Positions 42,751-50,886 of a stretch of DNA of 64,000 bases are shown here, piece by piece (position 1 is the first letter of the stretch; every line of letters starts with the position of its first letter). The notes below the pieces were generated by a model that had not been told where the DNA came from, searched no databases, and saw only the letters and a program-made list of their open reading frames with translations. The stretch comes from an uncultured Planctomycetia bacterium (GTDB taxonomy: Bacteria > Planctomycetota > Phycisphaerae > FEN-1346 > JAACEH01): contig CAIYVX010000023.1 in assembly GCA_903929765.1 (NCBI GenBank), forward strand, positions 62,001-126,000, written 5' to 3'. Position numbers and translations under genes: made by a program.

Positions 42751-43062
42751 ATGAGCCATACAGTCCTGACATTATTGACGCCAGGCGAGATGGGCAAGGC
42801 CTTGGGCAACCGGGCCAAAGCCATCCGTCTGCTTAAAGGATTGAAGCGGGACACGCTGGCGGAGCGGGCCGGCGTCTCGGCGGCGTCACTCAAGCGTTTC
42901 GAGAACACGGGAAGGGGCTCGCTGGAACTGGTACTCAAGGTCGCCCTGGCCCTGGGGACTCTCGACGAATTCAAAGATGTCTTCAGGTCGCCACCGGCTC
43001 AGAGTCTGGCCGAGCTTGAAAAACAGGCCTCTCGACGGACCAGAAAGCGGGGGCGGCTATGA
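42751..43062 (+). CDS. hipB: HipB-like Xre-family antitoxin
   Basis: A 103-residue repressor/antitoxin with a helix-turn-helix at about 22-62 (KAIRLLKGLKRDTLAERAGV, SAASLKRFE). Pairs with the downstream HipA kinase (ATGA overlap). No Shine-Dalgarno is visible, consistent with leaderless translation. The first in-frame ATG is used; MGKALGN 14 codons later is an alternative. Confidence 0.88.
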   Translation: MSHTVLTLLTPGEMGKALGNRAKAIRLLKGLKRDTLAERAGVSAASLKRFENTGRGSLELVLKVALALGTLDEFKDVFRSPPAQSLAELEKQASRRTRKRGRL

Positions 43063-44288
43063 GGAAGCTTGAGGTTCGTTTCACGCGCCGCCCACAAGAA
43101 TCCCTCTTCGTCGGCACGCTGGCCGAAGACCAGGGGCGGATCTACTTTCAGTACGCCCCGGAGTTTCTGGCCCTCGGCCTGAACTTGTCGCCGTTCCACC
43201 TGCCGTTTGAACCCGGTTTGTTCGAGTACACCGACCGCGAATTCGGGCCGCTGCCGGGCCTGTTCGACGACTCCTTGCCCGATGGCTGGGGTCTGCTTTT
43301 GATGGACCGACACCTGCGCAAGATCGGCCTGGAGCCTGTCGCCGTCAGCCCGCTGGACCGCCTCTCTTGGCTGGGCACGCGGACCATGGGCGCCCTGACC
43401 TACCACCCGCCGGCCAAGCGGGAGAACATTGACGCCAGTGTGTTCGACCTGCACGATCTGGCACGCCAGTCGGAGGAGGTGCTCTCCGGCCGGGCCGATG
43501 ATGTGTTGCCTCAACTGCTCATTGCCGGCGGCTCGCCCGGCGGAGCCAGACCGAAGGTGCTGGTCGGCTATAACCCCGTCACCAGCCACGTCGTCTCGGG
43601 CGAGGACGATCTGTCCGAGGGCTTTGAGCACTGGATCGTAAAATTCCCGGCTCAGAGCGACTTCACCGATGCCGGGGCCGTCGAGTACGCCTACTCACTC
43701 ATGGCTCGGGCCGCCGGGCTGGTCATGCCGCCAACACGCCTGTTTGAAACAACCGAGAGCGACCGCTTCTTCGGCGTCCAACGGTTCGACCGCCAGGGCA
43801 ACCGGCGATTCCACGTTCACACCTTCGGCAACCTCATCCAGGCCAACTTCCGCATTCCCTCGTGCGACTACGCCGACCTGCTCCGGGCCACGGCACTGCT
43901 GACGCGAAACCATCAGGAGGTTCTGCGGGCCTTCCGGGCCATGGTCTTCAACGTGCTGGCCCATAATCGTGACGACCACGTGAAGAACTTCGCCTATGTT
44001 CTCGATGACGCTACCGGTGAGTGGGCCTTCTCGCCGGCCTACGACCTGATGTTCTCCAGCGGCCCGCGCGGCCAGCACACCATGACTCTGGCCGGAGAGG
44101 GCCGCCATCCCGGACGCCCGCACCTGCTCCGTCTGGCCGAACCAGCCGAAATCGCCCAGCGCGAGGCCACGATGATCGTTGACGAGGTGGCCGCAGCCGT
44201 GAGCCGCTGGACCGAGTTTGCCGACCAGGCCGGCGTTTCGGCGACCAGTCGTGATCAGATTGGCAAGATGCTTTCCCGCGGTTTCTGA
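43059..44288 (+). CDS. hipA: HipA-type serine/threonine kinase toxin
   Basis: A 409-residue HipA-family kinase. The N-terminal subdomain has LPGLFDDSLPDGWG, the P-loop-like GGSPGGARPKVLV (near 157-169) and HWIVKFPAQSD; the catalytic and metal loops are NVLAHNRDDHVKNFAY (near 313-328) and FSPAYDLMFS. HipA kinases phosphorylate glutamyl-tRNA synthetase or other targets and trigger dormancy. The start overlaps the hipB stop. The catalytic residues look intact. Confidence 0.93.
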   Translation: MRKLEVRFTRRPQESLFVGTLAEDQGRIYFQYAPEFLALGLNLSPFHLPFEPGLFEYTDREFGPLPGLFDDSLPDGWGLLLMDRHLRKIGLEPVAVSPLDRLSWLGTRTMGALTYHPPAKRENIDASVFDLHDLARQSEEVLSGRADDVLPQLLIAGGSPGGARPKVLVGYNPVTSHVVSGEDDLSEGFEHWIVKFPAQSDFTDAGAVEYAYSLMARAAGLVMPPTRLFETTESDRFFGVQRFDRQGNRRFHVHTFGNLIQANFRIPSCDYADLLRATALLTRNHQEVLRAFRAMVFNVLAHNRDDHVKNFAYVLDDATGEWAFSPAYDLMFSSGPRGQHTMTLAGEGRHPGRPHLLRLAEPAEIAQREATMIVDEVAAAVSRWTEFADQAGVSATSRDQIGKMLSRGF

Positions 44289-44298
44289 ATTGCCTTTT

Positions 44299-44322
44299 GT
44301 AGGGTGGCTGCTTGCAGCCACC
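44299..44322. repeat. Family-D hairpin (GTGGCTG-CTTG-CAGCCAC)
   Basis: GTAGGGTGGCTGCTTGCAGC then CACC. Sister of 42451, located between the hipA stop and the activase stop. Confidence 0.85.
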
Positions 44323-44327
44323 ACTCG

Positions 44328-45104
44328 CTATGCTCTCGCCAACAGCGCCGCGCCCAGCGCCGCCGTGAATTGCGGCTCTTCCGCCACCACCACCGGCCGT
44401 CCTAAATACCGCACCAGCATCGTCACCATCGCCGGGTTCAGGGCCACGCCGCCCGAAAAGGCCACCGGACCGGTCGAGCCCATTTGTTCGGCAAGGGCCG
44501 CCACGCGCCGCGCCAGGGCCAGGTGGACCCCCGCGATAATCGCCCCGCGCGGCCGGCCTTCACCCAGCAGCCCGATCACCTCCGTCTCCGCAAACACCGT
44601 GCACGTCGAATTGATCTCAATCGGCTCGGATGACGTTTCCCCCGCCGCCCCGCCGAACCGCCCCAACTCCTCCACCGTCATCTCGAACCGCGCCGCCAGC
44701 ACGTCCAGAAACCGCCCCGTCCCGGCGGCGCACTTGTCGTTCATGGCGAAATCTTCCACCTGCCCGCCTGGACTGAGCCGAATCACCTTGCTGTCCTGCC
44801 CGCCGATGTCGATCACGAGCCGCGCCTCGGGCCGCGAGGCGTGTACGCCCACGGCATGACAAGTTATCTCCGTCACCGTCCGCGTGGCCAGGCTCATCGC
44901 CCGCCGCCCGTACCCCGTCGCCACCGCCCCCGCAAGTTCCCCCGCCGTTACACCCGCCGCCGCACTCAATTCCGCCCACAACCTCTGTGCCACCGCATCG
45001 CCATGAAGCCCCGTGGCCGCCACGCGCCGGCCGAGAACTTTCCCGTCCGCGCCGACCAGGACGAGCTTGGTACTCGTCGAACCGCTATCAATTCCCAGGT
45101 ACAT
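44328..45104 (-). CDS. 2-hydroxyacyl-CoA dehydratase activator (BcrA/BadF/HgdC ATPase family)
   Basis: A 258-residue ASKHA-fold activase. MYLGIDSGSTSTKLVLV is the phosphate-1 loop; ATGYGRRA, IDIGGQDSKVI, MNDKCAAGTGRFLD (with the Cys that helps bind the shared [4Fe-4S] cluster), STCTVFAE (second cluster Cys) and FSGGVALNPAM complete the pattern. Such proteins hydrolyse ATP to pass one electron to a dehydratase or reductase. No dehydratase subunit lies nearby, so its partner is elsewhere. Confidence 0.92.
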   Translation of the reverse strand: MYLGIDSGSTSTKLVLVGADGKVLGRRVAATGLHGDAVAQRLWAELSAAAGVTAGELAGAVATGYGRRAMSLATRTVTEITCHAVGVHASRPEARLVIDIGGQDSKVIRLSPGGQVEDFAMNDKCAAGTGRFLDVLAARFEMTVEELGRFGGAAGETSSEPIEINSTCTVFAETEVIGLLGEGRPRGAIIAGVHLALARRVAALAEQMGSTGPVAFSGGVALNPAMVTMLVRYLGRPVVVAEEPQFTAALGAALLARA

Positions 45105-45151
45105 TTCCTCAGATTACCGTCAAGCGGCAGTTCTGACAAGACAGGAAAAGC

Positions 45152-45268
45152 AGCAAATATCCAATAACCAACACCCAATAACCAATCATGAAGGGAAAAA
45201 CCCCCATTTCGGAATCCGCAGTTGGTGATTGGATATTGATTATTCGATATTGGATATTCGCTGTTTCT
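45152..45268. repeat. Family-F inverted repeat (AATATCCAATAACC ... GGATATTGGATATT)
   Basis: Left arm built of CAAATATCCAATAACCAACA, right arm of GATATTGGATATTCGCTG. A related, more perfect copy is at 53821-53930. Confidence 0.8.
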
Positions 45269-45303
45269 CTGCCGCTCCCCCAAGCCCCCGTGGATTAAAA
45301 TCC

Positions 45304-45366
45304 CTTAACCGTTTCCTAACGGAATCTTAACAAACTCTTGCCTCCCAGGTCCGAATCGCTTAGGAT
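45304..45366 (+). promoter_or_regulatory. Pho-box array and promoter of the DUF47-pit operon
   Basis: Three 8-mers spaced by 3 bp: CTTAACCG (45304), CCTAACGG (45315), CTTAACAA (45326). This is the PyTTAAPyPy(A/T) direct-repeat layout known for cyanobacterial PhoB/SphR. Just downstream lies TTGCCT (45338-45343), 17 bp, TAGGAT (45361-45366). Confidence 0.72.
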
Positions 45367-45393
45367 ATTCCGGTCTTGTTTTTGTTGTTGTTC

Positions 45394-45418
45394 CTGAAGA
45401 CTTAGGACTGAAGACTGC
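45394..45418. repeat. Short repeat (CTGAAGACTTAGGACTGAAGACTG type)
   Basis: Two overlapping CTGAAGACT units; a related copy CTGAAGACGGAAGACTGAGG is at 47321. Both lie in the 5' leaders of the two phosphate operons, but also follow the genome-wide repeat style. Confidence 0.7.
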
Positions 45419-45435
45419 CGTTCCCGGAGGTGCCC

Positions 45436-46062
45436 ATGTTCGGATTCAACAAATCGCGGAAAGACGAGTTCTTCGGCATGTTCGACAAGACGGCCCAGAA
45501 CGTCCACGAAGCCTCCGAGGCCTTGCTCGACCTCCTGGAGCACTACGACGATGTGGCCAACAAGACCGGCCGGATCAAAAATCTGGAGCATGCCGGCGAC
45601 GAGTTTACCCATCGCATCCTCGAACGCCTGGCCAAGACCTTCATCACGCCGCTCGACCGCGAGGACATCCAGCGCGTGACTATGCGCCTGGACGACGTCC
45701 TTGACGAAATGGACACGGCCGCCAACCGCATGATCCTGTTCAAAATTACCAAAATCCCTGATGAGGCCAAGGCTTTCGGCCGGGTGCTGGTCCGGGCCAC
45801 GGGGCTGCTGGTCGAGGCCTTTGACCAGTTGCACGATCTCAAGCAGCACGAGTCGATTCTCTCTTTGTGCGTCGAGGTCCACACCCAGGAGAACGAGGGC
45901 GACCGCCTGGTCCAGACCGCCCTAGCCAACCTCTTCGAGAAGGAGAAGGACCCCAAGGAAATCATCAAGTGGAAGGACATCTACGAAATCCTCGAAAAGA
46001 GCATCGACCGCTGCGAAGACGTCGCCGACGTGCTGCACACGATTGTCGTCAAACATGCCTGA
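45436..46062 (+). CDS. DUF47/PhoU-like Pit accessory protein
   Basis: A 208-residue all-helical protein of the DUF47 (TIGR00153) family, distant relatives of PhoU. It starts MFGFNKSRKDEFFGMFDK and has the two metal-binding repeats typical of PhoU-like bundles (EHAGDEFTHRIL; EENEGDRLV-like HTQENEGDRLVQ). Usually encoded next to Pit and thought to control it. GGAGG stands 5 bases before ATG 45436. Followed 39 bases later by pit. Confidence 0.93.
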   Translation: MFGFNKSRKDEFFGMFDKTAQNVHEASEALLDLLEHYDDVANKTGRIKNLEHAGDEFTHRILERLAKTFITPLDREDIQRVTMRLDDVLDEMDTAANRMILFKITKIPDEAKAFGRVLVRATGLLVEAFDQLHDLKQHESILSLCVEVHTQENEGDRLVQTALANLFEKEKDPKEIIKWKDIYEILEKSIDRCEDVADVLHTIVVKHA

Positions 46063-46101
46063 TCGGCCTGATTTCCGGCCGCCCATGATACGGAAGGTTG
46101 C

Positions 46102-47118
46102 ATGACAACACTGGCTTTAGTAACGCTGATTCTGACGATTGTCTTTGCCCTGGTCTTCAATCTGGCCAACGGCTGGAACGATGCCGCCAACGCCGTGGCC
46201 ACGATCATCTCGACGCGCGTCCTCTCGCCGGCCCGGGCCATCGCCTTTGGGGCCGTGTTTAATTTTGTCGGGGCCTTGTTCAGTTCCGAGGTGGCCAAAA
46301 CCGTCGGCCTCAACATCGCCAATGCCGAATGCCTGACCGGGGCCACTTTTCTAGCCGCCGTCATGACCGCCCCGATCTGGATCACCTGGTGCGCCCGGCG
46401 CGGCCTGCCCAACAGTTGCTCCCACGCCCTACTTGGCGCCCTCATCGGCTCGGTCATCGCCTCTTCCGGCGGGCTGGCCGGACTCAAAGCCGACGGCATC
46501 CAGAAAATCTTCTTCGGCGTCCTCATCTGCCCCGTCGTCGGCTTCATCGCTGGGTATATCCTGGCCTGGGTGACGACCAAAATTTCGCAGAACCTGCGGC
46601 CCAAAGCGGCCGGGGCGGTCTTCGGCAAATTGCAACTCGTCTCCGCCGGGGCCATGGCCTTCGCCCACGGCACCGGCGACGGCCAGAAAGCCATGGGCAT
46701 CATCACCGGTGCCATGCTCGCCACCGGCGCCCTGGCCGCGACTTCACACGACAGTTTCCCCATTCCCTTCTGGGTCCGCATTGTCTGCGCCTTGACCATG
46801 GCCCTGGGCACCTCCCTGGGCGGCTGGCGTGTCATTCGCACCCTAGGCTCACGCCTGATTCACCTGCGCACCTACCAGGGTTTTTCCGCCGAGACCGCCG
46901 CCTCCACCACCATCCTCATCAACACCCTCGGCGGCATTCCCATCAGCACCACCCATTCCATCACCGGGGCGATCATGGGCGTCGGCGCTGTTCGCGGCGC
47001 CAAGGCTGTCCACTGGGGCGTCGGCCGAAAAATCGTCTTCGCCTGGATCGTCACCTTCCCCATCTGCATCGTCGCCGGCGCGTTAATGTACCTGTTGCTG
47101 CACGCCTGCGGCATGTAA
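46102..47118 (+). CDS. pit: Low-affinity inorganic phosphate transporter, Pit family
   Basis: A 338-residue PiT permease with two inverted halves. The signature GWNDAANAVATIISTRVLSP (N-terminal half) and GGIPISTTHSITGAIMGVG (C-terminal half) are both clear, and FAHGTGDGQKAMGI is the central family motif. Moves metal-phosphate using the ion gradient. Partner gene DUF47 is directly upstream. That both are behind a Pho box is unusual for a low-affinity system and suggests induction on phosphate limitation. Confidence 0.95.
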   Translation: MTTLALVTLILTIVFALVFNLANGWNDAANAVATIISTRVLSPARAIAFGAVFNFVGALFSSEVAKTVGLNIANAECLTGATFLAAVMTAPIWITWCARRGLPNSCSHALLGALIGSVIASSGGLAGLKADGIQKIFFGVLICPVVGFIAGYILAWVTTKISQNLRPKAAGAVFGKLQLVSAGAMAFAHGTGDGQKAMGIITGAMLATGALAATSHDSFPIPFWVRIVCALTMALGTSLGGWRVIRTLGSRLIHLRTYQGFSAETAASTTILINTLGGIPISTTHSITGAIMGVGAVRGAKAVHWGVGRKIVFAWIVTFPICIVAGALMYLLLHACGM

Positions 47119-47166
47119 TGCCTCTCCGAGGCTTTCATTTCCGCGACCGAGGCCTCCACCGACCGT

Positions 47167-47228
47167 CTTAACCAAAAACTAACACAATCTTAATGGTATT
47201 TTTGGGACAATGGCCACAATGACATAAT
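47167..47228 (+). promoter_or_regulatory. Pho-box array and promoter of the pst operon
   Basis: CTTAACCA (47167), ACTAACAC (47178), CTTAATGG (47189): three 8-mers at 11-bp period, same layout as at 45304. A CATAAT -10-like box at 47223-47228 lies at the same distance from the array as the -10 box of the other operon. Confidence 0.7.
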
Positions 47229-47260
47229 GTACGGTCGTTGGGGTGCCGTTGCTTCTTTTG

Positions 47261-47288
47261 AAGCCCCCATCATTTCTGGGGGATGCTG
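47261..47288. repeat. Family-C hairpin repeat
   Basis: AAGCCCCCATCATTTCTGGG then GGATGCTG, in the pst leader region. Confidence 0.82.
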
Positions 47289-47363
47289 CTTTTTCTGTTG
47301 TTTTTTTGTTGTTGCTTTTGCTGAAGACGGAAGACTGAGGACTGCTGTTTAAGGCTTTCTCCC

Positions 47364-48170
47364 ATGAAATGGCTCCTGGCCGCTCTCGTTTTCTTCGCGG
47401 TCGTCACTTTTCTCGTCGTCGGCCTGGGCAAACGCCAAACGGCCGTGCGCGCCGTCGGGTCCACTTCCATTCAGCCCTTCGCCGAAATGCTCGCCGAGAC
47501 TTTCAACCGCGACCATCCCGACAACCAGGTTGACGTCCAGGGCGGCGGGTCGGCCGCCGGTCTCCAGGCCGCCAAGAACGCTATCGCCGACATCGGCATG
47601 TGCTCGCGGGCACTCAAGCCCGACGAAAAGTTCGACTCCGTCGTCATCGCCCACGACGGCCTGGCTATCATCGTTCATCGCTCCAATCCCCTGCGCGGCC
47701 TGACCCGCGACCAGATTCGCAATCTCTTCGCCGGTCGCATCGCCAATTGGTCCGAATTCCGCACGCCCGACGGTCCGCTCCCGAATCTCAAGATTCACCT
47801 CATCACCCGCGAGGAAGGTTCCGGCACGCGCGAGGCCTTCACCAAGCTGATCATGGGCAAGGATCACATCGCCGCCATGGCCCTCACGCAGGAATCCAAC
47901 GGCGCCGTCAAGGAACTCGTCCGCAACGACCCCGCCGCCATCGGCTACATGTCGCTCGGCCTCGTCGGCAGCGAACTCAAGGCCCTCCAGGTCGACGGCA
48001 TCGACCCCACCGTGGCCGAGGTCAAGGCCGGCCACTATCCGCTCGTGCGACCGTTCCTTTTTGTCTGGTCCGCCAAACCCGGACCCAAGGCCCAGCTTTA
48101 CATCGATTTTGTCTGCTCCGCCGCGGGCCAGCGCCTCCTCGAAAGCGAAGGGCTGGTGGGCGAACGATGA
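47364..48170 (+). CDS. pstS: Phosphate ABC transporter substrate-binding protein PstS
   Basis: A 268-residue periplasmic phosphate-binding protein with an N-terminal membrane anchor (about 3-22, no lipobox Cys). Phosphate ligands are visible: VGSTSIQPFAE (33-43), QGGGSAAGLQA, DIGMCSRALKPDE and EEGSGTREAFTKLI. Shorter than E. coli PstS. Its stop overlaps the pstC start (ATGA). Confidence 0.92.
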   Translation: MKWLLAALVFFAVVTFLVVGLGKRQTAVRAVGSTSIQPFAEMLAETFNRDHPDNQVDVQGGGSAAGLQAAKNAIADIGMCSRALKPDEKFDSVVIAHDGLAIIVHRSNPLRGLTRDQIRNLFAGRIANWSEFRTPDGPLPNLKIHLITREEGSGTREAFTKLIMGKDHIAAMALTQESNGAVKELVRNDPAAIGYMSLGLVGSELKALQVDGIDPTVAEVKAGHYPLVRPFLFVWSAKPGPKAQLYIDFVCSAAGQRLLESEGLVGER

Positions 48171-49027
48171 AAAAAGAAAAGATCATCTCCCTCGTCCTCC
48201 TTCTGATGGCCCTGTCGGCCATCTCCAGCCTCGCCGTCATCACCTTCTTCATCTTCCACGAAGGCCTGCCGATCATCTTCAAGGTCGGACTCGGCGGCTT
48301 TCTCCTCTCCGACCAGTGGTATCCCACCGAAGGCTCGTTCGGCATTCTCGGCATGATCGTCGGCTCGCTCGCCGTCACCGCCGGGGCCTTGATCATCGGG
48401 GTCGTCTTCGGCCTCGGCTGCGCCGTCCTCCTTACCCAGTTCTGCCCGCCCCGGCTCGTCGCCATCATCAAGCCCAGCATCGAACTCCTGGCCGGCATTC
48501 CCTCCGTCGTCTACGGCTTCATCGGCGTCAGCATCCTCGTCCCCTTCATCCGCGACTCTTTCGGCGGCCCCGGCCTCTCCGTCCTGGCCGCCTCGATTGT
48601 CCTGGGCGTCATGGTTCTGCCGACCATTACCAGCATCTCCGTTGACGCCCTCCAGGCCGTTCCGCGCACCTACCGCGAAGGCTCCATCGCCCTGGGCGCT
48701 ACCGAGTGGCAGACCACCCACATGGTCATCTTCAAGGCCGCCCGCTCCGGCATCGTCGCCGCCGTCATTCTCGGCATGGGCCGCGCCATCGGCGAAACCA
48801 TGGCCGTCATCATGGTCGCCGGAAATCCCATCGGCATGCCTCACGGTCTGCTCGACCCCGTCCGCACCCTGACCAGCAACATCGCCCTGGAGATGGGTTA
48901 CTCCGCCGGAGACCACCGCAAGGCCCTCTTCGCCACCGGCGTCGTCCTCTTCGTCATTATCATGATCCTCAACACCATTGCCCTGGCGGTCTCGCGCCGC
49001 CGGGCCGGAAAGGTTCTGGCCCAATGA
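48167..49027 (+). CDS. pstC: Phosphate ABC transporter permease PstC
   Basis: A 286-residue permease with six membrane segments. ELLAGIPSVVYGFIGV and the EAA loop (ALGATEWQTTHMVIFKAA, then RSGIVAAVILGMGRAIGETM) are the standard PstC motifs. Overlaps pstA by 4 bases. Confidence 0.95.
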   Translation: MKKEKIISLVLLLMALSAISSLAVITFFIFHEGLPIIFKVGLGGFLLSDQWYPTEGSFGILGMIVGSLAVTAGALIIGVVFGLGCAVLLTQFCPPRLVAIIKPSIELLAGIPSVVYGFIGVSILVPFIRDSFGGPGLSVLAASIVLGVMVLPTITSISVDALQAVPRTYREGSIALGATEWQTTHMVIFKAARSGIVAAVILGMGRAIGETMAVIMVAGNPIGMPHGLLDPVRTLTSNIALEMGYSAGDHRKALFATGVVLFVIIMILNTIALAVSRRRAGKVLAQ

Positions 49028-49860
49028 GAATCCCGCCCTTCCTCACGCAGCGCCTCGCCATCAGTTGCATGTGGATAATCACCGCCCTCACCCTCGGCGT
49101 TCTCATCTTCGTCGTCGCCTATATCCTCTACCACGGCCTGCCGCTGCTGACCTGGACCTTCCTCTCCGAAGCTCCCCGCTCCATGGGCCGTGAGGGCGGC
49201 GTTCTGCCCATGATCGTCGGCACGCTCTGGTGTACTGCCCTGGCCGTCCTCGTCGCCGCGCCCGTCGGCGTCGCCACCGCCATTTACCTCACCGAGTACA
49301 CCCGCGAGGGCCGCCTGACCAACATCATCCGCTTCGGCGCCGACTGCCTGGCCGGCATTCCCTCCATCATCTTCGGCCTCTTCGGCTTCGTCTTTTTCGT
49401 CATCACCCTGGGGATGGGTTTCTCCATCCTGGCCGGTTCGCTCACCCTGGCCATCATGGTTCTACCCACCATCATCCGCACCGCCGAAGAAGCCATCCGC
49501 CGCGTCCCGCAGTCCTACCGCGACGTCAGCTACGGTCTGGGCAGCACCCGCTGGCAGATGGTCACCCGCGTCGTCCTCCGCTCCGCTCTACCCGGCATCT
49601 GCACCGGCATCGTCCTCTCCGTCGGTCGCTGCGTCAGCGAAACCGCCGCCGTCATGCTCACCGCCGGCGCCGCCCTCGGTTTCCCCAGGTCCGCCCTCGA
49701 ATCTTCCCGCACCCTGGCCCTCCACTTTTACATCCTGTCGCGGGAGGGCATCTCCATGCCCCTGGCGTTCGCCACCGCCTCCGTCCTCATCCTCGCCATC
49801 CTGATCATTAACCTCTCCGCCTATTGGCTGATGCGCCGCTTCGTGACCAAGGTAGTCTGA
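49024..49860 (+). CDS. pstA: Phosphate ABC transporter permease PstA
   Basis: A 278-residue permease with six membrane segments; DCLAGIPSIIFGLFGFVFF and the EAA loop (GLGSTRWQMVTRVVLRSALP, then GICTGIVLSVGRCVSETAA) are typical of PstA. The DNA just after its stop carries a duplicated copy of the pstB1 start region. Confidence 0.95.
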   Translation: MRIPPFLTQRLAISCMWIITALTLGVLIFVVAYILYHGLPLLTWTFLSEAPRSMGREGGVLPMIVGTLWCTALAVLVAAPVGVATAIYLTEYTREGRLTNIIRFGADCLAGIPSIIFGLFGFVFFVITLGMGFSILAGSLTLAIMVLPTIIRTAEEAIRRVPQSYRDVSYGLGSTRWQMVTRVVLRSALPGICTGIVLSVGRCVSETAAVMLTAGAALGFPRSALESSRTLALHFYILSREGISMPLAFATASVLILAILIINLSAYWLMRRFVTKVV

Positions 49861-50042
49861 CCTATGACCGAACAGAACATAAAAACTTTAACCCGCGAAT
49901 CTGGGTGCCACACCTTGACCCGGCGGGCTGTTTCGCCGGGCAAGGTGTGTCTTCGTCCGGCACACTTTGCCCCCATACAGCCGGGGGACAAAGTGTGGCA
50001 CCCTGTTCTCAGGATGGCTTAACCTATGACCGAACAGAACAT
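49860..50042 (+). repeat. 21-bp direct duplication (49860-49880 and 50022-50042) around a compound family-B hairpin
   Basis: ACCTATGACCGAACAGAACA (plus one T) occurs twice, once right after pstA and once over the true pstB1 start. Between the copies lie 141 bp holding GGTGCCACACCTTGAC..GCAAGGTGTG and CACACTTTGCCCCC..GGGGGACAAAGTGTGGCACC (49903-50003). Starting at the first copy's ATG a 52-codon frame runs to 50021, probably not a real gene. Confidence 0.9.
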
Positions 50043-50874
50043 CAACGCCCAGGTTCAGAGAAATTTCGCCCGCCTCGCCGGCGAGGCCGCGCCCCCGCCG
50101 CCCGTGCCCTGCGCCGTCGGCCAACCCAAGATGCGCATCGAAAACTTCTCCGCCTCCTTCGACGGCACGCCCGTCCTGCGCAATATCGCCCTCGACCTCT
50201 GTCCCCGCCAACGCCTGGCCATCATCGGACCCGCCGCCAGCGGCAAGACCACCTTCCTGCGCAGCCTCAACCGCCTCAATGACCTCAATCCGGCCTTCAA
50301 CCATACCGGCCGCATCCTTCTCGACGGCCAGGACATCTACCAGAGCGGCCAGGACGTGGCCCAACTGCGCCGCCGCATCGGCATGGTCTACGCCGTGCCC
50401 GTCCCGCTGCCCTGGTCCATCTACGACAACATCGCCTACGGTCCGCGCCTCGCCGGCATCGCCGCCAAGGCCGACCTCGACCGCCTCGTCGAATCCTCGC
50501 TCCAGAGCGCCTTCATCTGGGACGAGGTCAAGGACCGCCTCGGCGAACTCGCCACCAACCTTTCCGGCGGCCAGCAGCAACGTGTCTGCATCGCCCGCGT
50601 CCTGGCCCTGGAGCCGGAAGTCCTACTCCTCGACGAACCCTGTTCCGGCCTCGACCCCATCTCCACCGCCAAAATCGAGGACGCCCTCCTCGCCCTCAAA
50701 GAAAAATATTCCATCGTCCTCGTCACCAACAACACCAAGCAGGCCGCCCGCGCCTCCGACCGCACCGCCTTCTTCCTCATGTCCGACCTCATCGAGTGCG
50801 GCCCCACCAACCAGATTTTCACCAACCCCACGCACCAGCGCACCAGCGAATATATTACGGGACACTTTGGTTAG
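50026..50874 (+). CDS. pstB: PstB1, phosphate importer ATPase with degenerate Q- and H-loops
   Basis: A 282-residue ABC ATPase. Walker A GPAASGKT (68-75), signature LSGGQQQR (179-186) and Walker B LLLDEP (200-205) are present, but two key residues are missing: the Q-loop has MVYAVPVP (Ala123 where PstB has Gln) and the switch region reads VTNN (Asn235 in place of His). An N-terminal Ala/Pro-rich stretch of about 35 residues precedes the fold. The start follows the duplicated segment. A separate PstB2 gene lies 12 bases downstream. Confidence 0.92.
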   Translation: MTEQNINAQVQRNFARLAGEAAPPPPVPCAVGQPKMRIENFSASFDGTPVLRNIALDLCPRQRLAIIGPAASGKTTFLRSLNRLNDLNPAFNHTGRILLDGQDIYQSGQDVAQLRRRIGMVYAVPVPLPWSIYDNIAYGPRLAGIAAKADLDRLVESSLQSAFIWDEVKDRLGELATNLSGGQQQRVCIARVLALEPEVLLLDEPCSGLDPISTAKIEDALLALKEKYSIVLVTNNTKQAARASDRTAFFLMSDLIECGPTNQIFTNPTHQRTSEYITGHFG

Positions 50875-50886
50875 GATTGCTTCGCG

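Larger units (their letters stand above)
45105..45435. other. Intergenic region upstream of the phosphate locus
   Basis: Contains the family-F inverted repeat (45152-45268), a Pho-box array (45304-45333), a promoter (45338-45366), a polypyrimidine run and a GACTGAAGACT-type short repeat (45394-45418). Confidence 0.7.

Noticed and set aside
49864-50021. A 52-codon small gene between pstA and pstB1
   Set aside because: Its first codons are simply the duplicated pstB1 start and the rest is translated hairpin repeat; no RBS and no independent support.
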